From NCBI RefSeq assembly GCF_964204645.1, contig NW_027437485.1, forward strand, positions 1 through 47,574: a DNA stretch of 47,574 nt. Reading direction: 5' to 3'. Under the pieces are notes generated by a model, which worked only from the letters and a program-made list of their open reading frames with translations, ran no database searches and had not been told where the DNA came from. Position 1 is the stretch's first letter. Each line of letters opens with the position of its first letter. Of this stretch, positions 1 through 12,700 are shown piece by piece. The DNA comes from Tubulanus polymorphus. Taxonomy: Eukaryota; Nemertea; Palaeonemertea; Tubulaniformes; Tubulanidae. The position numbers and the translations under genes are program-made.

Positions 1-534
1 GGCCATATTTGTTATGTTGCTTCACTTCAACTGTTTTTTGAGGTGACTAGTCAAAAGTTTTGAGCTACTGCGATCGTCAAAAGCTACTTAGGATAACAAA
101 TTTATTCACAAACAATAGTAAACTTCCATCTGATTACAGAGCAGTCAGTTTGAGGTAAGTTGATGGTGTTTTAAAGGGTGAAATAGACGCTCAAAGCCTC
201 GTCCCTCAAAATGAGGGACGAAAATTAACCTTATATGAGCACTTTCGCCCTAGACGTTGTTTGAGGAACAACGGCTAGGTACTAGACTAAACCTACTCTT
301 TAATAACACTAGCGCCGCCCTGTGGATAGGTGACCCAAACTACAGTTAGACCCCTATATTTTTTAAATATGTCGACTTGGAGGCCATTTGATAACGTTTC
401 AAGATTGTAATCGGTAAGATAAAAATTCAAATTCAATACTTTCTGAGGAATATATTCATGACGGTTTTTGGTAGTTTAAAATACAATTCCTGTGATAAGG
501 GGTCCTCAGTCCTTATTACTGAGATGACGTAATT

Positions 535-870
535 TACCGAGATGACATGAAATATAGCATATTTATTTATTCCTTATCGATTTTAACACTTGAAATCATG
601 TTATATCAGTACTAGCTACCTTCTAGAGTCATAATTTTACATATTTTTCCGGATATTTTGTTAAAAAAATTTTGACTTCAAATACGTAATCTCGGTTAGC
701 AATAAGATTTCATTGAATTTGATTGATCAACGATCTCATCTCGGTAAAGTTAAAAGTTATTTTTCTATAAAAATATCCGACAAAATATGTAAAATATGAC
801 TCCAGCAGGTATTTATACTTATGTAATATGATTTCAAGAGTTAAAATCGATAAGGAATAAATAATTTTCT
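535..870. repeat. A/T-rich inverted-repeat element, copy 1
   Basis: The arms are inverted copies of one another: the left has tatttattccttatcgatt near 560-582 and the right has its complement near 843-867. The centre carries a ctcggttagcaataag block. The reverse complement of 690-870 closely matches 44448-44610. Accgagatga motifs at the outer end suggest a terminal-inverted-repeat MITE. No coding capacity. Confidence 0.75.
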
Positions 871-892
871 TTTTTTACAAAATATCCGGAAA

Positions 893-945
893 TTTTTAGC
901 CCTCTTGGCCCCAGCGGGCTATTGCGTTCACTTTTTGTCATTGAA
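893..945 (+). repeat. F1 repeat, short fragment
   Basis: Tttttagccctcttggcccc followed by agcgggctattgcgttcac is a diverged start of the F1 family; the rest is missing. Confidence 0.6.
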
Positions 946-2564
946 AATCACGCGACGTTCACCGTGTATGTATCAGTACTAGATAATGCGCATTATGGAG
1001 CGGGTCGCGCGTAGGCTACAATCCACACGCTCGTTTTGTTAAAAAGGTCTTGAATTAGCAGAAGAAATATTATTCACGACTTTAACTAGGGCCTATAAAA
1101 AATTATCCTATTGTGAAACCATTAAAAACCTTAAAGTCGGTAAACTTAATTTCATCAGTAAGTAGTTTTAACCTCACCCTGTGCCAGTTTAGTTTTACGT
1201 TCGGATATTTTCACAAATATCCCATCCAATTATAAGCTTTAACCACCAACGATTAGATAACTACTGGTCAGTAACCGGCCTACGTGCCCTCATGGTAGTT
1301 GTTTTGTATCATTCTGCTGGATCTACCAAACACTCGTCAAGTCAAAGGTTCTCATAACCAATCTTTCTAAGATATCATTCAGGAGTTCTAATGAGACTGC
1401 AGGTAAATATTCATTCTGTTCCACTTGGTCGATCGTTAGACTAGCTCCAGGCCCTAAGGGTACAGCTAGCAGTTGGCCTTTGGTTCAGTTCGTGAACACC
1501 TTCATAACAACCGTGTTAACACGTGGATGTGAAGCTTGTACTCCATGGACTGCATGGTCATTGGCCTATGTCATGGGTTCTTGGCTATTGTGCCGAGAGC
1601 AGACTGTATCCGGTGGTCATGGTAAGTATAACTTGATAGTACATGGATTAAACATGCATCGATGGCTAAAATGATACCTCCGTTTCTCAACCCCTCTAAC
1701 CATATCTAAGGCAATATCAATCTATACCGACAACGATTTTGTTGATCGAGCTTAAACATTTCGAGCCTCGGGACCTTAGTTTTCAAACTTGCAGGAATGC
1801 CAACTGTTCCATTTTGCCTTAAATCTCTGTAATACCTTAAACTTGCATTTTATGTTGACTCTCATCTCTTTGTGTAACAGTGGGACTTCGTTTGGACCTG
1901 ACTTGCAAACGTGTTTGAAAAGCACACAGTGTGTAAGCCAGTTCGAGTTTTAATTTCTATTCTCCGTCGTCATGCTACGAAAAAGTTTCTTTCTAGTTTG
2001 TATTGTTTTGATAACAAGCTTTCTTTGAAGTTTCTTAGAGATCCCTTAAAATGGTTGATGAAGGTTGTGTTTTCATCTGGTTTAATTACGAAAAAAATAT
2101 TTTTTTCGTGATATTTCCATCTTAATTTTATTTGCAAAAAGTAAGGTTTCTCCCATCATTTGAATTCAACCCAATACAGTTTTCCCACTTATTTTTTCCG
2201 TTATATTTCCAAGATTCTACGTGAAAAATCTGTACTTCAACTAATTAAAAAGTCATTTGTAGTCATTCGGTCACGGGCTCAAAATTGAAATCATCAAATT
2301 TCTTAAAGTTGCTGTAGTTGACTGGGTCGGTAAATATCAGTGAATTCAGGTCAGCAGTGTCACAATCAACCCTGTTAAAGCTGTTTTGATTGTTTTTGAA
2401 TGGATGAAGCGAAGAAATATTGCCGTAAAAATGCTTTTCGTGGGGGTAAAAAGCGGCAGCCTTGAATGTGCTCCTCAAACGGCCTTGAATGGCCTTGAAT
2501 TTTGGTTGGTCTTGAGGCTATGAACCATGTGAAATTAATGGACGATCCTTTATTAGTGGAACGA

Positions 2565-2750
2565 ATTCCACGATCAGCAGAAAGGTGTACTTTCGTGCTG
2601 GTCAACCCTTTGTTACCGTGCGTATATTGTAGACAGACTATTAAAGAGGTGTGCTCTACTATCGGAAGCGATCCTTTGTCGAACGTCTCTTAAAATCTGA
2701 ATCCAGACGAGGAGAATACTAACTATAGTATATTTTCGACAATCTGTCGT
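2565..2750 (+). repeat. Dispersed repeat, copy 1
   Basis: The stretch beginning gatcagcagaaagg and running through a tctcgtgctggtcg-like block, tcctttg and aaatctgaatc resembles 32460-32600 in the same order, with many differences. Class unknown. Confidence 0.45.
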
Positions 2751-3188
2751 GGATATTATTTATTTAATGTATGTCAAAGCTCGCGACTTGCATGGCGGCC
2801 TTTTTGCTATAAATACAATAAACTTGGTCCATAGTTCATACTGCGAGTCCTTGCCATTAAACAGTGGAAGCCTAGCCACTCTGGGCCCATAACCCGTGAA
2901 AGACATATTTTCAGATAATCCTCTATCCTTAAGCGCATACTACGACTAATTTATTTCAACTAAAATACACTGGTTACAGATGTGATGAGAGTATAAAAAA
3001 AACTGGTAGGAATTAACCCTTTACGCTTAATCACATGATATCTCAACAAAACCCAGGGAACCCATTCCCTGTATCCGCCCCTGACACAAGTCACCTTGTT
3101 ATTCATAAATTATATATAATTTATATATATATATAGGCCTATATATTCTAACCTAATCTTGCTTGTCTTTTACAGAGAACGCCTTTGT

Positions 3189-3708
3189 ATGCTAGGCATT
3201 AGCTTAAGTAGTCCATTGAAGAGGAGTACAGCATCAATTTTTCTATGCATTCAGTCATTGAAAAGGACGAATTCACCAATCTTCATATCTTTTGGGGTGC
3301 AAAAACAAAGGCACTTTGAATACAGGACATTTTCTTGTTTTTACTCCCAAATCCAGAATATAAGGAAATTTTCATCATTGATAAAAGAACTAACAATAAT
3401 TAAAGAAGTTGATTACAAAACAATGGCTGACAATAGATACAGCTGCGATTACGCAAAGCGTAATACATCGGCATGTAAAAAATGCAAAGCAAAAATTGAC
3501 AAGGGCGAGCTGCGGTTGGCTAAATTAGTTGCTAATCCATTTTCCGATGGTGGTGGAGATATGAAACAGTACTTTCACCCATCGTGTATCTTTGAAACAT
3601 TTGTACGCGCTCGTGCAACAACTAAGAAAATCGAAGAGCCTGATGATCTGGAAGGATTCAGTGATCTCACTGATGCTGATAAAAATATCATCAAGAACCA
3701 CATAAATG
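3189..3708 (+). CDS. LIG3: LIG3 exon 1 (coding): mitochondrial leader and PARP-type zinc finger
   Basis: An acceptor (tcttttacag) ends at 3175, so the exon probably starts at 3176 and the first ATG after it is 3189. Residues 1-78 are rich in Ser, Arg, Lys and large hydrophobics with almost no acid in the first 60, as in a mitochondrial presequence. A second in-frame ATG at 3423 ([13 protein letters not shown]) aligns with the nuclear start of vertebrate LIG3. The zinc finger follows: C96-x2-C99 and H130-x2-C133. The donor follows 3708, leaving phase 1. An ATG at 3159 lies upstream of the acceptor and would count only if there is no intron there. Confidence 0.9.
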
Positions 3709-6700
3709 GTAAATAGCAAGTTTCTATAGGCCAACAAAATTTTCAAAAAAGTATGATATCACATATTCTTTGGTTGTTTGAATAGATTCAGTGTCTTGCA
3801 AATGAATTTTCAACAGAAACACTTCAAAAGTATCCTTACAGCAGTATGCTTTGTGAAAATTGCAATTGGTTCCCATATTATCTAGGATAGTGGGAAAAGG
3901 TTTGGTTTTCATCTGGGTGACACTGTGGTTTGCTACTTTGCCAACTGGTATTTGCAAAATCTGACTTGATAATGTGGCTTAAATCTGTTGGAAATGGAAT
4001 TTTTGATATCGAGTCAAGAGTAATTGGAGAATTTTGTTGCCAATTTTTTAACAATTTCAAGTATTCGGTTTCGTAAAGCATCGACAAGGCTGATGTATGG
4101 GTCTATGGCATGGAATTGATGTAAAATAACTGCTCCCTCAGTCGGTAAATTCCTTTAAAAATCTCCAACTCATAGTACTAGTAGTAACAATTACACCACC
4201 TGATCGATGGACATTGAATTTGTTCAAACGTTGGGTCATCATCAAATTCTAGTTTATTTAATTTATATATCTCAGATCTAATGGTAAAAATAAATTCCTC
4301 TCCCAAGAAAAAGTTAGCTGCTAAGTCAAAACAGACACCTAGTAAACCGACCAAGACAGATGCTGGTAAGTCTATTATATGTCTAAATCCAAGATCAATC
4401 AAGTGGATTTATGCGCATATTTTTTATGGATTTATTCGGACATCATTTACAGTTAATGTACAGTTTTGAATTTTTGTTTTACATGAACGTTTGGAAAGTG
4501 CATGTTGGAAAAATGCTCTTGCATATAAAAAATAAAATTGCAATGACCTTGATTCGGGGCTTCGTCTCTAAAAGCGAATGTGAAAATGGCTGTTTTGGAG
4601 ATATATGGGAAATTCTGAGAATTCCGGCCCTACTGACAGATGTGATTATGAGAAAGCCACAAAATGGCGAGCATTTCATTGACCTCAGTACAGATGCAAA
4701 TTCCAAATGCTCAGCTTGTGAGAATATATTTTTATAGGCAGTCGGTATTGTTTCATCTAATATCCGTAGTTTGTTTTGATTGATCGTAGAAGTGTAAGCG
4801 AACCTTCACTTACACTTAATGTGCACAAGTTCTAATCAATGGACTGTAAGTGTTACACATTCTCAACACTATCATATAGTGATACTGTATAACACTGCTT
4901 GCTAACGAGCGCATGAATGCATTGTTTCAACTGGCGTTAAAATAAAGATTTTTTGATAAAGTAATTATAGTTTATCATGAATTATCATTACCAGGGTCCC
5001 TAAGACTCCTTGAAAACACCTTCTAAACCAAAAATATTTTTCAAGGTCCTTGAATATCATTGAATTTGAGCAAAATTCCAAAAGTCTTCAAAAACTCCTT
5101 AAATTTTAAGAAATTGGCAATACAAACGAATAACTAGGCCTAAAACCTAAAAATTTTCTTATTATAAGAAATTGTTTTAGGCCTAGTTATTATACACACA
5201 GATTCCACCGAATTAAATGGTTTACTGAGATAAACAGTATCGATTTAGGAGAAGTTGACAGTAATTGGGATATGAAAATGATGCATCCACTCCTTAATAT
5301 TTGAAAATCTCCTTGAAAAGTCCTTGAATTCTGGAATGACTGATCTGTAGGAGCAGAAGATGAGCACTGTGTTTTAGCCCACTTGGGACTTTAGTCCCTG
5401 CGGGCTATTGCGTTCACTTTTCGTCCTTCGTCCGTCGTAGCGTTCGTCCGTCCGTAGACGGAATCCAGTTATTTTGGGAAGTTTTGAAGACGCTTCAAGG
5501 TAATGTCTTGATATTTGGGTTACACATGTATCTACCCTAGACACATCTTTAGCCCAAAAACTGGCCCTGTCAGTTTCAAGATGGCCGACTGGCAGCCATT
5601 GTTGTTCGCCAAAATCAGCACTTTTTACACATTTTTGAACTTTTTGATGGAAATTTTAAAGACGCTTTGATCAATTACCTTGATCTTTTGGATATATGTG
5701 AATCCCCCAGGGCCCATCAGCATAACAAAAATTGGGTCGATCGGACTCAAGATGGCCGTCCTATGACGTTGAATGTGGTCAGCAGGGGGCGTTAAATAGT
5801 AGAATAACTTAGTATTTCCATATTAAATTGGTAACGAGGCATATTTTGTTATCACAATCAATTACAAAATCGTAGCTGTTGACATGATCTATGATTGTGG
5901 TGAGTTTCAAGGTCATTGGTTCTTGTATATGGTCACCAAGGGGCGTTGAATATTGAAATTGTTGGATTGTTGAGCATTTGGAACCACTAATTTTCATAGG
6001 CAATGCCCTTGCCAGACAAACTTCATTTTTCAAGGTAAACCACTTGCGCGTAGGCCTATGGATTCCCAATATTGTATTGTTCTCATCAATTTTCCTTCAT
6101 GCATTTCTACCATTAGCGTTGTACCTGTGCAGCAGATAAGATATGTCTGATCTGGATTTTTCTCAAATGTTATCAAAATTCATCAGTTCAAATGATTAAG
6201 AGTATTAAATCTAGGCCTATATCTTGTACGAATTTTCAAAATTTTGGCTTTTTTCTATTCAGCTGTTCCAAGTACTTCCTTAGGAAAGCCTTCTCATGAA
6301 TCTGTGGAGAAAATGAATCCAGCTGCCTTGAATGAAGCCAACGAAAAAGACAATTCCTTTCGTTTGTATCGTCAACTTTGTGCTAATATTGCTGATGAAA
6401 GCAGCTATATTGGCAAAACCCGTATTGTATCAGATTATTTGACCAAAGGAAATAGTGGCAATGGGTTTAAAGGTGACACTCATCTTCTCTTAAAACTCTT
6501 GCTTCCTGGTGCCGTGAAGAGAGTTTACAATATAAACAGTAAACAACTCGTCAAACTTTTCAGTCAGGTTGGTATATTCAATTACAATATTATGTCTAGT
6601 GTCCTCTGATTTTTAGCCCACTTGGGATGAAGTCCCAGCCAGCTATTGTGTTCACTTTTTGTCCATTAATTGACAGAATCAGGTTCGATTGCGTCAACTT

Positions 6701-9700
6701 GTGGCCATTTTGGTTTGGCAAAATCAGCACATTTTTAAAGTTTTAATGGGAAATTTTGAAGAGGCTCGAGCAATTGTGTTGAGGTTTGGTATGCATATGT
6801 ATACCCCTTGAGCCAAGCATCACAAGAAAAATTGGGTCGATCTAAAAACAAGATGGCTGTCTTGTGACCTTTGTGGTTAATAGCAGTCATTTTGGTCTGA
6901 TTTCTTAGGCATCTAGCTTCTACATGCTTTGTCATTTTATACTGAAATTAGAGGTTAATGTAGGCCTATCAGACATGTTTTGGATCAGTCGATTTTGAAG
7001 CAGCCTACCTTAGATAAGATGGAGCTGATTTGATTCCATTCACTTCACTTACTGAAGTGCTATGCGGGGAAGCACTTAGGCTGCACTTCTTAGCTTGGCT
7101 TGACCTTTCTTATAAAATCTGAACCAACCATGTAGAACCTTAATTGTGCTATGATGATCTCTCTTCAGATATTTGGAGAAGATCAATCTGCAATGTTAGA
7201 CGATCTGGACAATGGAGATGTTGCCGAAACAATCAAAGTTTTCTTTGAAAAAAGTACCAATATTCAATGTGCAAAAAAGAGTTTTTTATCAATTCAGGAT
7301 GTAGGTGTGCATGTAATCTAATCAAACACGCATATTAAATTAGCCGTTATTTGGTAATTTTCAATTTAGATGCATCTATTGCCACAGGTTGACAAAATCC
7401 TTGATGAAATGTCGAATGTTACAAAAGAGGATGACCAGCAACGAGTATTAACAAGTATGGCAAAGAGGTATGATTAAGAAAAGTTTATTTCTTGATGGCT
7501 GTAATTCTCCAGTTATTGATAAATCAATTGACCTAAAAATGAAATTATAATCAATTCACTCCATGCTCGAAAAGAACTGCCTACGCTGCATGTTGTTCAA
7601 ACATGCAATACGGTTCTGCAACTATACGTGCTATGAGTTGAACAATTGCTGCCAAGTGACAGAATAATGCGCCTTGCATCACCTGGTGGTGCTTTATTGT
7701 GTACCTCTAATGATGTTCACGTTGCTGTCCCCATTACATGGCTTCAATTTCATTCCATCTATACAATGCCATACCTACCAACCCCAGTATTGCCTCCACC
7801 ACGGAGTGCGCATTCATAGCTTTATTTTGTAATTGATATTTTGTACTGATTTGAAAAATAGGTTTATCTAGTTTACACTTTTGTGGATTTTTGGGCAGCA
7901 TGTTCTTCATGGATCAGGTTGGAGAAATATTTCAACAAATACCTAAGTTGAATGGATTTTGAATTGAATGGATCTGACTCAAGTAGAGTCTACTGAAATT
8001 TTCCTATTTATTATGATGGTGACACTCATGGGTGATAGTGAAATTATGGTTTAAGAAATTATGTTTCAATCTTCCATCATGTGTGTAATATATTTTTCCA
8101 AAAATATGTATGATTTCCATTGTAGATCCACAGCAAATGATTTAAAGATGATCATTCGACTTATAAAACATGATCTTCGCATTAACGCTGGTGCAAAACA
8201 TATGTAAGTACATTGATTTGGTATAAGTCAATATGCTTTGATCATTGTATACAGGTAGTGATGAATCGTCTGATTCAGATGGCACTACTATTATTACCAG
8301 TGTCCCAATTCCCAGAATTATGATAATGGTTCAGATACTGTGGGAATTTACTGTGTTGGACCAATTTCAAAAGACCTATCAGTTAACCGGCCATTTATTG
8401 TCATAAGTTATGGCAATAAAGATACTGTTATTATGAAATCTAACAAAAACTTAAAGACAGGCATGCAATGATAAATGATAAGCTTTCAGCTCAAAACTGG
8501 ACCCTTGATCATAATGAGAGTTAGGAATTAGTGTCTAATATTAGTTCTATAATCGACTAGGTGTCCCCAGTAGTGAGGAATGAATTAGTGTATTGGAACC
8601 TCTGAGTGTTGCCTTCTCTTTTTAGTCCAGATGAGTCATCTTCCTTTGGCTGCAGTAACCTGAAATATGAATTGTCAGTTAAATTAAGGTTTTTAATTCT
8701 AATTTCAGTCTAGAAGGTTTGGATCCAAATGCATATGATGCATTCCAAGCTTCAAGAAATCTGAAAGATGTAGTTGATCGTGTTTTATATAACAGACAAG
8801 AGGCGAATGGTAGACATGGATTGGTGAAAAAGCTTAGTGTCAAAGCATCATTAATGACACCTATTCTTCCAATGCTGGTTAGTTATTGTTTTTGGAGGCA
8901 ACTTCTGAGTGCAACTGGTTAGGGATGAGTTATTGGATCCACTTTTTGCGAGCAGATTCTATCACAAGTTTTGCCCCTAAGCACCTTCATGGTGCTGCCA
9001 TTTACAAATACTTACTGCTACTCATTACTGAGTAGCATTCAGCACTCATTACTGCTTACATTTCACAGGAAAGATTGTTATGTATTTATGTAACATTATC
9101 GTTAAAAGTAAAATCTATCATAGGCTACACTTGATCTTTTAACTCAATAGCTATGTATGAGAGAAATTCCCTTAGTAGAATACATTTCTGAAAGCTCTTG
9201 ACAAGCTTTCAAAATGATACCAAGTGAGCTTACTTAGGGGGTGACCTTTATGGTCTGATCCCCTGGAGAGAATCCTCCATTGGTCATCCAGATTGTTGGG
9301 CCAGCCATCTCGTCACTAATCATTCTTTCCAAGACACCCCCTTTGCTAGACATCGTAGGCTGTCTGGTATTGCCATCTATTCAATGGAAAATGGGCTAGA
9401 ACGCTTCACAGAAAGAAATTGATACCTGACTTAGACTGAACATACCTGGGCTGGGTTTCATAGATGTGGAAGAAAAATAGTCCCTGGGAACATTTTGAAA
9501 TTCGTCAGTTATAACCATAGTTTCTCATTGTTACTATGATGGTTGTCATCCAGATTGAGGATTTACCCCTAGGGATAACTTTGATACTCAGTCTTTGAAA
9601 CTAGGCCCTGGTCTATTCAAATTTGTTGCTTCCGATTGCCAGTTTGGGTTAAACAAAGATTGCCACTATCCTTTTGCCCTTTAAGGAGAAGATATGTGAA

Positions 9701-12700
9701 CTGACACTTGTAGCATTCTCTATCGTAATATTATATTGCCTATCCGATCTTCTTGATGCTTTCGGAATGAATCAATTTGCCAATATGCTAGGGGCAGTAC
9801 ATGAATTATAGTATCACAGAAAGTGACTCATTTCAATTAAGAGAAAATCTCAATTCCCAACTCGCTATACATGTATCTGCACGAAAAGCCAGCAACGGCC
9901 ACTTGTAAAATGTTTGTCGGTTTGTAAAATTGATTTTATTAGGACTGTCCTGTAGGCACCTTCTATGCCTATTGTTTTGGCAAAACATTCACAAATGTCA
10001 GGATACGAATTTGGTTGATTTTGATTGCTATCGATACAACACTACCTTTTGTCAGTCAATTCCGCTGATTCAATTGAATTAAGATTAATCATGCCATTAC
10101 TGAAGTGACTGATTTATTCATAGGCTGAAGCATGCAAGTCAATTGATTATGCTATGAAGAAATGTCCAAATGGAATGTACTCTGAAATCAAGTATGATGG
10201 TGAAAGAGTTCAGGTTCACAAAAATGGAGATAGTTTTCAATATTTCAGTCGTAGTTTGAAACCCGTTCTTCCACATAAAGTAAGTTGTGTAACTATGATG
10301 ATGAACTAATGCCATTATCATGGGCTTGCATGCTTGCAAGCCCATATTGCTATCACACGGATTGATAACTTGCTTGGGGAGTCGATAACTTTCATTAAAA
10401 ACTTTTTTGGGCTCTGATATTTACACACATTTAATGCAGTAATAAAATCTAGGTTCCTTTCGCATATTGGCTATACCCGGTAACGGTTGTCCTTTTCATT
10501 GTTTTATGATTTTGTTAAATCATTTTTGTTATTTCAGCAGCGCATACCAACCTTGGTTGAGCGTGTGTGATCAGGCTTGAAATTGGTATTCATGCACGGC
10601 ATAGTGCTGTTGACAATTCAATTCATTCTTTATTGACACAATTAAAATTTCACAATAAAACATTTACTTTCATGTTTTTAGCCCACTTGGGACTTCAGTC
10701 CCATCGGGCTATTGCGTTCAATTTTCGTCTGTCGTCCGTCTCGTCATAGCGTCTGTCCGTCCGTAGACGGAATTCAGTTATTTTGGATAGTTTTGAAGTT
10801 GTTCAAGGTAATGTCTTGATATTTGGTTTATACATGTATCTACCCTAGACACATATTCAGTCCGAAACTGGCCCTGTCAAATTTAAGATGGCCAACTGGC
10901 AGCCATTGTTGTTCGCCAAAATCTGCGCTTTTTACACAGTTTCGAAGTTTTCATGGGAAACTTTGAAGACGCTTTTATCAATTGCCTTGATCATTCTTAT
11001 ATATTGATATCCCCCAAGGGTCCATCAGCATGAGAAAAATTGGGTCGATCGGACTCAAGATGGCTGTCCTGTGACCTTTTTTGTGCCAAAAAATTCCAAT
11101 TTTTAACGGAATTTTGAGTCCTGTGGCTTCCTAATGGTTTGCCATTTTTCATTCAATTTGTGATGGGTATTCTTTAGAAAAGGATCTTTTGTATCCGAGA
11201 CAGGTATATTTGATCAAGCAATTATGACCCAATTGGCGGCCATCTTGGTGTCATCAGTACTCATGCGTAGGTGGGAGAAAGTTTTCCACATTATATTGAG
11301 ACTTAAACATATTTTGTTACCACAATCAATTGGGAAGATGCAGCTCATGACATGGTCTATGATCATGGGGGTTTCAAGGCCATTGGTTTTTGCATTGAAT
11401 AATGGGGGCGTTGAACAATGCAATAACTTAGTACTTCCATGGTTCCTACAGCCCCTAGAATTCCTAAAATACCCTAAAATTCTGGCTTTGATATCGCAGG
11501 CCCCTAAAATACCTCAAAATTCTGGAAATCATGTGTGTAAAGAAATTTTATGACCATTTTTTAATGTGATGCTATATGTAAAACATCATCATTGCAGGCT
11601 ATTATATTCCTTTGAATTGTGTCAAAGTCAGTAGCTCAATTCAACTGATTGTTTCGGCTGGTCATTGTAGATGTAATTAAGTAAAGTGCAAGCACCCAAA
11701 TACAAATGGCCTATTGAATTGTACTGGCTGGTCAAGGAGATAGTGAGACTATCAATCACCTCCTGCTTATTGTTCTAGAAAGCACTAGTTAAATACAGTT
11801 GTAGGTAAAAATCCCCTAGGTAAAAATCCCCAAATATTCAAAGTAGGTAAAAATCCCCACTTGTTGATTTTCAAGAAATTTCAAAGCAAGATGTTTCTCT
11901 TAAGTTAACTCTTTGCATAAAATGAATTGTTAGAATTAATTTAAGAATATTGAACTTTTTATTTGTTATATCTTAAAATTCGAACTGGGATGATATTTTG
12001 AACTGTGAACTCTAGTTAACTCGTGGTATATTTCAGCTGTGCGATGCCATGAATTATTAGAAATAATGAACTTTTAGTTTCAAATATTTTAGATTCAAGC
12101 TAGTGTAATATAGGCTATTTGAAATGTGCGATGAACCCTTTCATTACTGTGTGATCGCTTTATGTACAAATTGAGTATTAATGAACTGTTAATTTGGAGT
12201 GTTTTAATTCAAATAGTATATAATATAGTTTGTATGCTCATGATATACTTATGATGTTCCACAGTAAAATATGAATAAATTGAATATATGTATCAATTAA
12301 TATGAATTAATTGACCTTAAGATTCTATCTACTTAGACTGCGTTCAAAAGGAGGGGGGATTTTTACCTACTTTGAAGAATTGGGGATTTTTACCGCTAAC
12401 CGTTAAATACTGGTCATATAAGCCATGTTCACCCTACCACTAGTTAGACTTGTCTAAATGTACCTGGTCCAGTCCAAATCTGAGGGGCATTCACACACGC
12501 ATTGCTACATATTGTTATGACTGGGCCCACAAGATGTCGCCATATTAGTTCAGTATTTACCCTGAAATTTACAAGTTACAAGTTTCCAACCATAGACTTC
12601 AGAGCCGTCGGAAGGAATTTTTCAGTGGCGAGGCTTATTTCTGAAGGGTGGTCTGGGGGCCCTCCCCTAGAAAAATTTTTAAAATTCAATCGCCGGAGAT

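Larger units (their letters stand above)
1..3175. other. Intergenic region upstream of LIG3, no gene recognised
   Basis: Only short unconvincing reading frames. It holds an inverted-repeat element (about 535-870), a short F1 fragment (893-945), one member of a dispersed repeat pair (about 2565-2750) and a TA microsatellite near 3105-3150. The LIG3 promoter and any 5' untranslated exon should be here but cannot be placed. Confidence 0.6.

Noticed and set aside
3159-3188. Upstream ATG at 3159 as the LIG3 start
   Set aside because: It lies before a good splice acceptor (tcttttacag ending at 3175) and the ATG at 3189 already gives a credible presequence. It stays possible only if there is no intron there.
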